From a virus, in IMG/VR virus record IMGVR_UViG_3300022693_001595, positions 1 through 45,027 of that record: 45,027 nucleotides of DNA, one strand, 5' to 3'. The notes under the pieces are model-generated. The model did not search any database. It worked only from the letters and a program-made list of their open reading frames with translations, and had not been told where the DNA came from. Shown here piece after piece: positions 33,310 through 41,182 of this stretch. Positions within the stretch are counted from its first letter, which is position 1; every line of letters begins with the position of its first letter. A program made the translations under genes and the position numbers.

Positions 33310-33651
33310 TTATCGGCAATGAGTTACCATATGTAGCTGCATATCTGCTTCAATGTCTAACTCCATTTTTACTTGTTCTTTAACTCTATCTTTAAACTTC
33401 TTGTTTAGTTTTGGTATTTCAAAGCTTTCAAGCATCTCATGATTTTCTGATTTAGCTAGACATTCACCTATATAAATATACTCTCCATTCATCCCATCAA
33501 ATAGGCAGTGCAATCCGTTATTATTCATATCTGGTTTAAACGCGTTATCTTCAAACTTTTCAAATTTCTCATAATCTCCATCATTAGAAACATGTTCGCT
33601 GTATTCTAGTTTTGCGCCATACATTAAATATTGGTTTATTTGTGTACTCAT
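33310..33651 (-). CDS. Hypothetical protein
   Basis: A 113-residue, acidic-to-mixed protein with HCLFDGMNGEYIYIGECLAK in the centre and a charged helix at the end (NKKFKDRVKEQVKMELDIEA). It lies next to the DUF1351-like gene. No family recognised. Confidence 0.6.
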   Translation of the reverse strand: MSTQINQYLMYGAKLEYSEHVSNDGDYEKFEKFEDNAFKPDMNNNGLHCLFDGMNGEYIYIGECLAKSENHEMLESFEIPKLNKKFKDRVKEQVKMELDIEADMQLHMVTHCR

Positions 33652-33676
33652 TCTTTCTTTCCTCTATTATGGTTAT

Positions 33677-34366
33677 TTAATAATTGATAGTTAAGTTAGG
33701 CAACAAGCCTTTAGCGGCTAATGTAACAACCTTTTTTGCTATCAATGTACCGATATCGTTTTCTTCTAGTACATCAAGGATTGCTCTATTTACTGCTCTT
33801 ACATGCTCAGTGTTTGCTAATCTTGCGTTTTCAGCGTTAATTTTATCGCGTTCTTTAGCTTCTGATAGCTTTTGTTGTTGGTCAATTGCTTTAATAGCAG
33901 CTTCATCCGCTATTTTTTGATCATGATCAGACTTAGCTTTTAACTCTTGTTCGCGGTCATATTCAAAGGTTTTGTTTAGCAGTAAAGCGAATTCATGATC
34001 GCCTTCAAATTTAACCTGATCTTCAATAGCCTGTTTACGTGCTTTTTCAGCATCAAGAATAAGTTTTCGCTCTGCCTTGTAATCATCTTCAAGAATAGTG
34101 AAAGGCGCGTTAGCTGCTTCTAGCCTGTCAACTATTAACTTGCACTCATTGTTTGTCTTGGTGGTGTTATCCTTGTTAATTTTGATTCTAGCCGCTTCAA
34201 GCTCTTTGATTATACCTTTGATATCTGATGAACTTTCTTTAACTAGTTTACGCTCTGGTGCGTTATTCATATCAGCATAAAAACCTTCATGATACTTTTT
34301 GCTGTTTTCTTCTATTGAGACAATAACGCCCTCGGTTGTTATCTCTTTAAATATTGTGATTTCCAT
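33677..34366 (-). CDS. DUF1351-like protein of the recombination operon
   Basis: The 229-residue protein is mainly long charged helices. It has EARIKINKDNTTKTNNECK, then APFTILEDDYKAERKLILDAEKARK, and a C-terminal globular end (ALLPNLTINY type). This resembles DUF1351 proteins that lie beside ERF or RecT annealing genes and may help load them. It overlaps the ERF gene end by one base. The name is a family match by pattern; the role is inferred. Confidence 0.65.
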   Translation of the reverse strand: MEITIFKEITTEGVIVSIEENSKKYHEGFYADMNNAPERKLVKESSSDIKGIIKELEAARIKINKDNTTKTNNECKLIVDRLEAANAPFTILEDDYKAERKLILDAEKARKQAIEDQVKFEGDHEFALLLNKTFEYDREQELKAKSDHDQKIADEAAIKAIDQQQKLSEAKERDKINAENARLANTEHVRAVNRAILDVLEENDIGTLIAKKVVTLAAKGLLPNLTINY

Positions 34367-34896
34367 TATAATAAGCCTCTAATATATTCTTTGTATTCGC
34401 CCGATAAATTCGGATCGTCTATTGTTGTTTGACCTGATTTTATAGCGTCAACCCATGATAAATCGTCGTCGCTTGGATTACTCGGCTTGCTTGGTTTGGT
34501 TGATCTTTGCTTACTTGCTGCATTTCCGTCATCATCTTCACTCGGAATACCTGCCACCGCTTGCAATCCATATCTACGACAATATGTAATCGCTGAACCT
34601 GCCCCTTGTGCGTCCTGCTTAGTTAACTGAACCGTAAAGGAGTTTGATAGCCATTCACCGCTAGAGTGCATTAAAATAGTTTCTATGCCTATTCTTCCAC
34701 CTTCCTCAATAGGGAACTGAACATAACTCAACCCGTTGTCAGCGAAAGGTGTTTTGATTGCTTCAATCACCGCCTTTAAATCGGCGTACTTAGCTTTAAA
34801 GAAAGGATTGGTTTTTGATTTAGCTGCGCCTGTCATTTCTGATTGCGCCTTATTCATTGCGACAGCTATATTTTTAATGGAGTCTGACTTATCCAT
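34366..34896 (-). CDS. ERF-family single-strand annealing protein
   Basis: From the ATG at 34896 (a GTG at 34911 is possible) the protein has 176 residues. The core has MNKAQSEMTGAAKSKTNPFFKAKYADL, typical of ERF (written in part: AAKSKTNPFFKAKYADL), and SAITYCRRYGLQAVAGIPSEDDDGN, the ERF end motif (in part: TYCRRYGLQAVAGI). It then has a Ser/Pro/Lys linker and a C-terminal module from LSWVDAI to the last residues YKEYIRGLL. That module resembles the end of the SSB at 36476. ERF proteins anneal single strands during phage recombination. Confidence 0.85.
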   Translation of the reverse strand: MDKSDSIKNIAVAMNKAQSEMTGAAKSKTNPFFKAKYADLKAVIEAIKTPFADNGLSYVQFPIEEGGRIGIETILMHSSGEWLSNSFTVQLTKQDAQGAGSAITYCRRYGLQAVAGIPSEDDDGNAASKQRSTKPSKPSNPSDDDLSWVDAIKSGQTTIDDPNLSGEYKEYIRGLL

Positions 34897-35221
34897 GATT
34901 AAATTGCTCACTTGATTGATTGTCTAGCTTAGCGTCATGCTCGTACAGCTCAGCTTTAACGTGATCAACACCAAACTCTAAACACTTATCAATAAATTCA
35001 ATTTCATTGTATATAGTGCCAGTAACGTAACCGCTAACTGATAAATCATACTTAAACTTATCAATTAAACCTTTAAGTACATTTCTTTTTGCTACTAATG
35101 CTATTTTTCTGCTTGGTTCATCTGCTGGTAATTTATCGAAGTCCATTATTTTATCCTCTTGTAATACATGCGCCATTGCTATAACTAATTCAGTCTCATT
35201 CATTAACTCTTTACTAGTCAT
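34889..35221 (-). CDS. Hypothetical protein, first gene of the recombination operon
   Basis: A 110-residue helical protein. It starts with a good GAGGG ribosome site and overlaps the ERF start by eight bases, so it is coupled to ERF. The middle has RNVLKGLIDKFKYDLSVSGY, and the end is acidic. No family recognised; it is the first gene leftward from the divergent region. Confidence 0.65.
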   Translation of the reverse strand: MTSKELMNETELVIAMAHVLQEDKIMDFDKLPADEPSRKIALVAKRNVLKGLIDKFKYDLSVSGYVTGTIYNEIEFIDKCLEFGVDHVKAELYEHDAKLDNQSSEQFNHG

Positions 35222-35438
35222 AATAAAATCCCTCTATTAAATTAGTGCAGCAATGTAAGCCCATTTTGATATTTAGACAGGTTGTGTGGTCTGCGCCCTA
35301 ATCACCTGATTGACTTAATCTTAAACTAATAAAATTATATTGCAAGCGTTTTATCAAACTATTTAGATTATCGGCATATTTGCATATTACGTACAGTTAT
35401 AGTAAGGTATGTGTAATTCAGCAAAACAAGGAAATATA
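35222..35438. promoter_or_regulatory. Divergent regulatory region between ERF operon and Cro-like operon
   Basis: No gene is found here. Rightward, TATAGT at 35398-35403 is a good -10 but lacks a well-spaced -35 (TTGCAT lies only 12 bases away), so activation may be needed. TTGACT at 35310-35315 is an isolated -35. Leftward, TTGATA with a TATAAT 12 bases on is also badly spaced. The two operons read away from each other. Confidence 0.5.
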
Positions 35439-35645
35439 ATGACAAACTGTAAAGAGTTACGAACGATAGTTAGAGATGCGGCAGATGATGAGAATGTAAG
35501 TGGTGTCATGGCTCTTACTGAGCTATGTACTGACTTAACTTATGAAAGAGTAGCTAAGGTATGGCATGGCAATACATCAGCTAAGTTTTGCGATGTAGAG
35601 TATGTGTTAAGTATTTTAAATATAAAAGTTAGATGGAGCAAGTAA
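35439..35645 (+). CDS. Cro-like helix-turn-helix regulator
   Basis: The ATG at 35439 has AAGGAAA upstream; the earlier ATG at 35409 has none. The protein has 68 residues. VMALTELCTDLTYERVAKVWHGNTSAKFCDVEYVLSILNI (in parts: LTYERVAKVWHG, then VEYVLSILNI) follows the Xre/Cro fold: recognition helix, glycine turn, then the fifth helix. It probably binds the divergent region beside it. No CI-like partner with a cleavage domain is present. Confidence 0.65.
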   Translation: MTNCKELRTIVRDAADDENVSGVMALTELCTDLTYERVAKVWHGNTSAKFCDVEYVLSILNIKVRWSK

Positions 35646-35956
35646 TGAGTACAGTTAAAGAAGAATTTGAGTTTTGTGATAACTCAGGAACCCACAGTAT
35701 CACATCTAACACTATTTTGTGTTGCGCTGAGACTGGTAGAGTCGTTGCTGTTTTTTATAATGAAGATGATTTACGTGCAGCTACAGGATTAATTAAAAAT
35801 GTAGAGTTAATAGATGGTAAGGCTTATCAGTTTGATCATATTGATAGTAAGAATCTTTTAGGTTTTTATGTTTCGGAAACAGATGAGCTTAATGTTAACG
35901 GCAACCATTTTTCATCTGAGCATAGCACTAACATTCAATTACTAGAGGTTAAATAA
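35645..35956 (+). CDS. Hypothetical protein
   Basis: This starts at the ATG at 35645 in a TAATG overlap with the regulator stop, with GGAG six bases upstream. The 103-residue protein is beta-rich (NTILCCAETGRVVAVFYNED) and has no family I know. Confidence 0.65.
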   Translation: MSTVKEEFEFCDNSGTHSITSNTILCCAETGRVVAVFYNEDDLRAATGLIKNVELIDGKAYQFDHIDSKNLLGFYVSETDELNVNGNHFSSEHSTNIQLLEVK

Positions 35957-35957
35957 A

Positions 35958-36245
35958 ATGAGCGAACCTAAATTTACTAAAGGCCCGTGGGAAATATTTG
36001 GCGATTGGGGCATTAAGGCTGAAGGGGCGAAAGATTGTCTAGCTACATTTGAGAATCAAATATCAGACAAAGGTGAGAACGAGGGTTTTGCCAACGCACA
36101 CTTAATAGCTTCAGCTCCTATTGGCTTTGCTCTTGGTGAGCTTGTTATTAAGATGTGTGATCATCACGAAGGATTAAGCCCTACCGAAGTAGGTATTCTA
36201 TACGAAGCGGCTGCATCATTTGTTAAAAAAGCAAGGGGCGAATAA
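35958..36245 (+). CDS. Conserved phage hypothetical protein
   Basis: This 95-residue protein has the phrases FTKGPWEIF near the start and FANAHLIASAP in the centre, a pair recurring in small proteins of many phages (TPGPW...ANAxLIAAAP). Function unknown. It follows the previous gene by one base and overlaps the next. Confidence 0.75.
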   Translation: MSEPKFTKGPWEIFGDWGIKAEGAKDCLATFENQISDKGENEGFANAHLIASAPIGFALGELVIKMCDHHEGLSPTEVGILYEAAASFVKKARGE

Positions 36246-36445
36246 TGGAAATAAACTACGAACCAAACAAAAACAGAATTATCAATAACTGTATAGCTGC
36301 TCTTGATAATCCAAAAATTATTATTGTTGATAGTCAATCATCTGGCTATCTTAAAAATAGAGAGTTAGCTGATGTTAACCTGGAGCGTAAATTATTAACT
36401 AGCTGTGTTGATAATGCAGCTTATTATGATGAACTAATGAAGTAA
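36245..36445 (+). CDS. Small hypothetical protein
   Basis: A 66-residue protein, one-base overlap with the previous stop. NNCIAALDNPKIIIVDSQSS and a helical end (AAYYDELMK). No family recognised. Confidence 0.6.
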   Translation: MEINYEPNKNRIINNCIAALDNPKIIIVDSQSSGYLKNRELADVNLERKLLTSCVDNAAYYDELMK

Positions 36446-36475
36446 CTTTAATTAAACTAAAAGAGAGTAGAGAAT

Positions 36476-36991
36476 ATGCACAGTATTACAGGTAAATTAA
36501 ATAAAGACGCTCAAGTATTTCAAGCTGGCGATTCAACTGGTTTTAGTATTCGTTTAGGCGTTAAAGCTAGAAACCCTAAAACAAAGGAAGATGAGTGGGC
36601 CAACTACCAAGCGGTTATTTTTGCTAAGTCACCCGGTCAAATTGATTTTTATCAAAGCGCATTAATTGAAGGATCGGTTATCGAAGTTTCTTGTGAAGCT
36701 TTATTGATTGAGTCGTTCGATGGTCAAAACGGAACCGTACTTACATTAAACATGATTAACGCTCGTCTTGGTTATGTTCATTCAAGCGGAGCTAAGTCGC
36801 CATCACAAGCACCTCAATCAGCACCACAGAAACAAGGTGGTTTTGCGCCACAAGCTCCACAACAAGCTCCAGATAAAAAGATTCCGACTCCTGAAGATAT
36901 GGCTTGGGTAAAGGCAATTAACGAAGATGGCTCTTACCTTAAAGATATAACCGATCCAACTTACCGTGCATATATTGAATCTATTCTTTAA
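36476..36991 (+). CDS. ssb: Single-stranded DNA-binding protein
   Basis: This 171-residue protein has an OB-type core at about residues 1-100 (SITGKLNKDAQVF, FSIRLGVKARNPKTKEDEWANYQAV, then LNMINARLGY; middle shown shortened as FSIRLGVKARN), then a disordered linker rich in proline, glutamine and alanine, and a C-terminal module (140-171) with MAWVKAI and YRAYIESIL. It lacks the acidic DDDIPF tail of bacterial SSBs; the end module resembles that of ERF at 34366 instead. It is the last gene of this + operon, before a terminator. Confidence 0.8.
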   Translation: MHSITGKLNKDAQVFQAGDSTGFSIRLGVKARNPKTKEDEWANYQAVIFAKSPGQIDFYQSALIEGSVIEVSCEALLIESFDGQNGTVLTLNMINARLGYVHSSGAKSPSQAPQSAPQKQGGFAPQAPQQAPDKKIPTPEDMAWVKAINEDGSYLKDITDPTYRAYIESIL

Positions 36992-37009
36992 CCAACACCC
37001 ACAAACAAC

Positions 37010-37034
37010 AAAGGACCGTAACTGGTCCTTTTTA
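37010..37034 (+). terminator. Rho-independent terminator after ssb
   Basis: AAAGGACC pairs with GGTCCTTT across a six-base loop, followed by TTTATT. It ends the Cro-SSB operon 19 bases after the ssb stop. Confidence 0.9.
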
Positions 37035-37054
37035 TTGCCTACTCTTTAGTGTGT

Positions 37055-37288
37055 TTATTCAGATATTGATTTAAGAATTAGCCTTGATGTTTCTATTCCG
37101 TTAAATGCAATCTTGAACATGTTAGGATCCATTTGAATAACTTGATAATTCTCAATCTCATTAACTGGCTCTAAAATAATACCGTTACAAAATGGACTAA
37201 TTGCTTTTATAGTAAAAATATTACCGGTGGGAACTGTTGTTTTTTGGTCTAATTCAATCGGATATTTATTTGTGTATAGTTCAGTCAT
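37055..37288 (-). CDS. Hypothetical protein, last gene of the replication operon
   Basis: A 77-residue, beta-rich protein (FTIKAISPFCNGIILEPVNE). It is the last gene leftward and converges on ssb. No family recognised. Confidence 0.65.
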   Translation of the reverse strand: MTELYTNKYPIELDQKTTVPTGNIFTIKAISPFCNGIILEPVNEIENYQVIQMDPNMFKIAFNGIETSRLILKSISE

Positions 37289-37321
37289 TCTATTTACCTC
37301 TCTGTTATATGGTTATGTTAT

Positions 37322-37483
37322 TTAAATATCATCTTCGTAGTATGTATTTTCACTACCATCACTAAAAGTGTCTTTGCATTCGTTACACATCCAAACAGAG
37401 TCTCCTACATGGTATATGCTTTCTTCCTCTCCGCAATCTGGACATTTAACCTCTATCGGATCATCTGGCTCTAAATAAATCAT
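37322..37483 (-). CDS. Small zinc-ribbon protein
   Basis: A 53-residue protein with CPDC at residues 14-17 and CNEC at 33-36, a plain four-cysteine zinc ribbon; flanks are acidic. AAGAAG lies just before the ATG. Such proteins in phages often bind RNA polymerase or DNA, but no specific evidence is present. Confidence 0.75.
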   Translation of the reverse strand: MIYLEPDDPIEVKCPDCGEEESIYHVGDSVWMCNECKDTFSDGSENTYYEDDI

Positions 37484-37534
37484 TCTTCTTACCCTTATTT
37501 ATTTAGTGTTCTTTAGTGTATTAGCTATGTGTTT

Positions 37535-37774
37535 TTAACCTGCTGTACTAGCAACGCCAAAAGGAAATATTAAGCAAGCCAATTCAGAGTCAGAATCATC
37601 AACGTCAACACAAACATCTTTACCATTATCAATAAATTTATTTTTATCAAATATAGTTATGTCTGGGTCTCCTATTGTGAAAGAATCAGCACGATCACTT
37701 AAACTTTTCGGGCAAGCATCTAAGGCTTTTTGCACTCTATCAATCCATTTTTGTTCTGCTTTATTTAAACTCAT
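37535..37774 (-). CDS. Hypothetical protein
   Basis: A 79-residue protein with an N-terminal helix (EQKWIDRVQKALDACPKSL) and an acidic strand-rich end (DVCVDVDDSDSELACLIF). No family recognised. AAGGAT lies ten bases before the start. Confidence 0.65.
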   Translation of the reverse strand: MSLNKAEQKWIDRVQKALDACPKSLSDRADSFTIGDPDITIFDKNKFIDNGKDVCVDVDDSDSELACLIFPFGVASTAG

Positions 37775-37802
37775 CTTTATTTATCCTTTATGTTTAATTA
37801 AA

Positions 37803-38393
37803 TTATCTAATACTTATACTGCCACTAACTTCATTGCCGAATACGTCCCACCCTTCTCTCGAATCTCTAGCGAACATTTCCAACTTATTACCTGCAGGTG
37901 AAACATCTTCTATCATTTCAGCAAAACAATCTGGCTTTTTACTGTGGCAAGGATAACCATTAACATATTGCCTTTTTGCATCAATCACACTTTCAGGGAT
38001 TGTGCCTGCAGCTTTTAAATTTCCTCTTCTGCAAAACAATAAATGCTCACTTGTTATCCTTACTACTCCACCTAAACCTCCGCCCATGCGTTTTTTCTTC
38101 CAAGTAATACAAGCTACATACTTAAATCCCCATGCATTTATCACTGGTTCACATTTTAATAGATATTTGTTTGTTACCCACATAAATAAAAAGGCATCAT
38201 CTGCAGCAATGCTCTTAACGTTTATCGCTGCAATATCATCAACACCCATTGTTTTATATGGAAGATTTTCGCTTTTATTAGAAACTGCACTAAACACTTG
38301 CTTGCCATTATTTGTCTTGTATCCTGATAGTTTTCTGCCTGTTTTTTGATCCCAAGGAGGATCGGCATAAATTATTTTATATTCTCTATCCAT
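37803..38393 (-). CDS. MT-A70 family N6-adenine methyltransferase
   Basis: The ATG at 38393 has AAGGA eight bases upstream; the TTG at 38438 is not needed. The protein has 196 residues. Residues 5-15 are YKIIYADPPWD, the strand and DPPW catalytic motif of MT-A70 methylases, which add a methyl group to the adenine N6 of DNA or RNA. AFLFMWVTNKYLL and REGWDVFGNEV complete the family pattern. It probably protects phage DNA. A second, different adenine methylase is at 41906. It lies between the helicase and small genes of the replication operon. Confidence 0.9.
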   Translation of the reverse strand: MDREYKIIYADPPWDQKTGRKLSGYKTNNGKQVFSAVSNKSENLPYKTMGVDDIAAINVKSIAADDAFLFMWVTNKYLLKCEPVINAWGFKYVACITWKKKRMGGGLGGVVRITSEHLLFCRRGNLKAAGTIPESVIDAKRQYVNGYPCHSKKPDCFAEMIEDVSPAGNKLEMFARDSREGWDVFGNEVSGSISIR

Positions 38394-38444
38394 TCTATTT
38401 ATCCTTTTTATTAAGTATCTTAGCCATTCTTTTTTCAATAGCTG

Positions 38445-39821
38445 TTAACTTTCAAATCCTTTAGCTTTTTTTGGACCTAACATTGCAGACTCTCTAATTT
38501 GCATCCTTCCAACAGCTTCAGCACTTAAGGTTTTAAATGAACCGTTAACCTTTTCTAAGTAAATGGTCCCGTTACCGTCATTGTGCCTATCCTTCGCAAT
38601 AATTAGCTCTGTAACTCCTTTTAACTCTGTTTCTGGTTCCACTATTTCCTGCCTATGAACAAACATTATTATGTCAGCATCAGCTTCAATACAGCTTGAA
38701 TCTTTAAGGCTCGACATATTAGGTCTATCTTTTATTGATTGTGGTCTGCGAGATTGAACACAAAGAAAAACAGGTACTTTCATTTCCTTAGATAGCTCTT
38801 TTAAATCTCTTGTTATATTTCCTATAGCTATATCGTGACGGTCTGCCTTACCTAGTTTCATTAGCCCAAGGTAATCAATAAATATAGCTGATAAATCAGG
38901 ATGCTTTATTTTATGCCGTCTAACCTTTGCGCGAATTTGACCAACTGATTGCTTAGGCTCATCCGTTAAGTACAGGCCACTTGTTCTTAATAGTCTTACA
39001 GCGATATCAATTCGCCCTATATCCTCCTTATCTAACCTTGCACTTCTTAATTTATCTGGTCTTATATTGCCAATACCAGAAACAAACCTTTCAAACAATG
39101 AGTTTTCAGACATTTCCATAGAGAAGAACATCACGTTTTTACCTTGGTCGACTCCAACACTTGTTGCTATTGTTTGGCAGAATAAAGTTTTACCCATTGA
39201 AGGGGATCCAGCAATAACTACTAAACATTCATCACCTACACCGTTTATTCTCTCGTCCAACTCATCAATCCCTGTTGACAAACCAGCTATTGAACCACCC
39301 CTATCAGCTCTTGCTTGTAGTTCGTCCAAGAAATCGCCTTCTACGTCTCTTATATGACGTAAATCTTTGCCACTTGAGTTTATAGAGATGTTTTTCAGTT
39401 CAACATCAAGTTGCTCGATTATTTCTGTGGCTTCTACTTTTTGGTTTATTAGCTCGTTAGTATTAATCAATACGGCTGATAAATCTCTGAGCCTTGCGCA
39501 TTTCTTAATTACTGAAACATACGAAGGCAGACTTGAAATACTTATAGCCTCCCTAACAATTCCAGCAAGGTAAAAAAACCCGCCATAATCAAATTCTATA
39601 TTCTCCATTGCTACTTCAACTAGATTTATAGATATATCCTTTTTATTTTCAGTCATGGATTTTATAGTTTTAAAAATATACTGGTTAGCTCTACTGTAAA
39701 AATCTTGAACATCTAAACTATCTAAAGTTTCACGACTATTACTATGAGTCGGATCATAAATTAAAAGCCCTATAACTTGTTGCTCAATCTCTAAATTGAA
39801 AATTGGATCATTTATTATCAT
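38445..39821 (-). CDS. dnaB: DnaB-type replicative helicase
   Basis: This 458-residue protein has an N-terminal DnaB domain (EIEQQVIGLLIYDPTHSN, then DFYSRANQYIFKTI), a linker helix, and a RecA-like domain with Walker A GSPSMGKT at 205-212, Walker B-like AIFIDYLGLM near 320, and an arginine-finger region. It unwinds DNA at the phage fork. The start overlaps the DUF1376 gene by 14 bases. No separate phage loader or primase is seen, so these may come from the host or from the DUF1376 protein. Confidence 0.95.
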   Translation of the reverse strand: MIINDPIFNLEIEQQVIGLLIYDPTHSNSRETLDSLDVQDFYSRANQYIFKTIKSMTENKKDISINLVEVAMENIEFDYGGFFYLAGIVREAISISSLPSYVSVIKKCARLRDLSAVLINTNELINQKVEATEIIEQLDVELKNISINSSGKDLRHIRDVEGDFLDELQARADRGGSIAGLSTGIDELDERINGVGDECLVVIAGSPSMGKTLFCQTIATSVGVDQGKNVMFFSMEMSENSLFERFVSGIGNIRPDKLRSARLDKEDIGRIDIAVRLLRTSGLYLTDEPKQSVGQIRAKVRRHKIKHPDLSAIFIDYLGLMKLGKADRHDIAIGNITRDLKELSKEMKVPVFLCVQSRRPQSIKDRPNMSSLKDSSCIEADADIIMFVHRQEIVEPETELKGVTELIIAKDRHNDGNGTIYLEKVNGSFKTLSAEAVGRMQIRESAMLGPKKAKGFES

Positions 39822-40512
39822 ATTGCCCTTCCACTATTTTTAATAAGCTAGACTTGTTTATAATGAAATCAAAACTAGCTGACCAATCAGAAGTTCTACC
39901 CATTAAAAAATCACTCTCTGAAATGTAATTAAATAACCTAGACCATGTTTCTATTTTGTCAAAGTCATGACCTGAATTTTTAAATTGTTTTATAGATGCT
40001 CTTATATGTGCTTTCCGTTTATCGGATAAAACCTTAACTTGTCCAAGCTCTGATAACTTTTCGTTGTACTCGTCAGTGACTAACTGACATATGTTATTAC
40101 TTGTTTCTTGTTTAGTGTTTAGTGTTTTATGTTTAGCATTGCCTTCGCTATGCGTTCGTAATGCGTTCGCATCAATACTTTTATCTGGTAAGTCTTTGTT
40201 TTTATTCCATCTTGCTTCTGCCGACTTCCTAGCCTTATCGGATTTAGATTGAAAAGCTAAAATTTCCTTATCTGCTCTTATACAATGATAACCATCTTTT
40301 TTTAGAGTGAAGAATTCATGCAATACGATCGCAATGCTTTCGCTATGCGTTCGCATCCTAATCAATCTAGCTATATTCTTCTGATCTTCTGGTAATGGCA
40401 GTTCTTTAGAGTAATAAACATCAAGCATTCTTCTGTATGCTAAATCCTCATTCTCGTCTAGGTGCTGCGTAGAGCTAACGTAGTCACCTATATTAAATTG
40501 ATAGTAATACAT
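39808..40512 (-). CDS. DUF1376 replication protein (helicase loader/initiator-like)
   Basis: The 234-residue protein starts with FNIGDYVSSTQHLDENEDLAY, RRMLDVYYSKELPLP, the DUF1376 signature, a winged-helix type domain. The C-terminus has FDKIETWSRLFNYI, then FLMGRTSDWSASFDFIINKS, like the DnaT/lambda O-P-type region that binds DNA and helicase. It is followed by the helicase, as in many phages without a classic O/P pair. It probably melts the origin or loads DnaB. Confidence 0.85.
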   Translation of the reverse strand: MYYYQFNIGDYVSSTQHLDENEDLAYRRMLDVYYSKELPLPEDQKNIARLIRMRTHSESIAIVLHEFFTLKKDGYHCIRADKEILAFQSKSDKARKSAEARWNKNKDLPDKSIDANALRTHSEGNAKHKTLNTKQETSNNICQLVTDEYNEKLSELGQVKVLSDKRKAHIRASIKQFKNSGHDFDKIETWSRLFNYISESDFLMGRTSDWSASFDFIINKSSLLKIVEGQYDNK

Positions 40513-40540
40513 GTTATAATTACCTTGTGTCTCAACCTTA

Positions 40541-40566
40541 ACAAGCGCCTTGCAGGGCGTTTTTTA
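40541..40566 (+). terminator. GC hairpin with T-run between two - strand genes
   Basis: AAGCGCC and GGGCGTT pair around TTGCA with a following T6 run on the + strand, the form of a rightward terminator. No + gene lies upstream, so it may block antisense transcription, or act as a weak leftward attenuator (AAAAAACGCC...GGCGC) before DUF1376. Confidence 0.55.
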
Positions 40567-40569
40567 TTT

Positions 40570-40767
40570 CTACTTCGATCTAGCGTCATTAACTAAAACT
40601 AAATCAATACCCTTATCAACGTCCCTTGCCGTTAATGTAGCTATCTGCATAAGACCAAGCCTTAAAGCTGCTCTGGCCACCTTACTTTTATCAATACCTA
40701 CAATAGATACGATATCTTCAATCTTTAATACCTGCGTATCGCTAAACTTTACTGGTAACATTTTCAT
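40570..40767 (-). CDS. Ribbon-helix-helix (Arc/CopG-like) DNA-binding protein
   Basis: This 65-residue protein begins with a short strand (MLPVKFSDTQV) and two helices (LKIEDIVSIVGIDKSKVARAALRLGLMQI; in part: SKVARAALRLGLMQI), the RHH fold with the typical SKVxRxALRxGL second helix. RHH proteins bind as dimers to palindromes. A perfect 16-bp palindrome lies 76 bases upstream, in the divergent promoter region. It is the first gene of the leftward replication operon, so it probably represses itself and the + early operon. Confidence 0.75.
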   Translation of the reverse strand: MKMLPVKFSDTQVLKIEDIVSIVGIDKSKVARAALRLGLMQIATLTARDVDKGIDLVLVNDARSK

Positions 40768-40842
40768 TTATTAATTCCTATTACATAAAAGATAGATGGA
40801 GTATGGCACGATAAATTTAAGATGTAAATATAAATATATTAT

Positions 40843-40858
40843 AAAAGTATATACTTTT
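40843..40858. promoter_or_regulatory. Perfect 16-bp palindrome, probable operator
   Basis: AAAAGTATATACTTTT is a perfect inverted repeat. It ends four bases before the -35 box of the rightward promoter and overlaps the likely leftward promoter (TATAAT on the - strand just beyond it). That is where a repressor would control both directions. The RHH protein at 40570 is the candidate binder. Confidence 0.65.
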
Positions 40859-40861
40859 GTG

Positions 40862-40889
40862 TTGACAGGTTATTTTATTCGCGTATAGT
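40862..40889 (+). promoter_or_regulatory. Strong sigma70-type early promoter
   Basis: TTGACA (40862-40867), the consensus -35, is 16 bases from TATAGT (40884-40889). The first + gene starts 33 bases on. This is the best promoter match in the genome and should be read by host polymerase right after entry. Confidence 0.85.
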
Positions 40890-40921
40890 TAATTTCATCA
40901 ACAGCAACTAAAGAGAATATT

Positions 40922-41155
40922 ATGATTAAATCAATTGAATTAGAAATAAAAGAAAATCCAACAATGAAAGATGCTCTAGAGGCTAACGTTGCTTGGCATG
41001 ATGCAGAAAAGAACACTATTGGTAACCTTGAAGATAGATGTGATTTATGTAGCTATTCGGAATGGGCGTCTAGAAAGGCTTTAGGTCAAGATGTAGGTTT
41101 ATGGGTTGGGTTAGATCGCTTTGAGTTAGTTCTTAATCATGCAGAAGCAAGTTAA
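40922..41155 (+). CDS. Hypothetical early protein
   Basis: A 77-residue protein. EIKENPTMKDALEANVAWH, DRCDLCSYSEWASRKALG and a hydrophobic end. First product of the strong early promoter, so a host-takeover role is possible. No family recognised. Confidence 0.65.
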   Translation: MIKSIELEIKENPTMKDALEANVAWHDAEKNTIGNLEDRCDLCSYSEWASRKALGQDVGLWVGLDRFELVLNHAEAS

Positions 41156-41182
41156 TTACTTTAACGAATGAGGGGATAGAAG

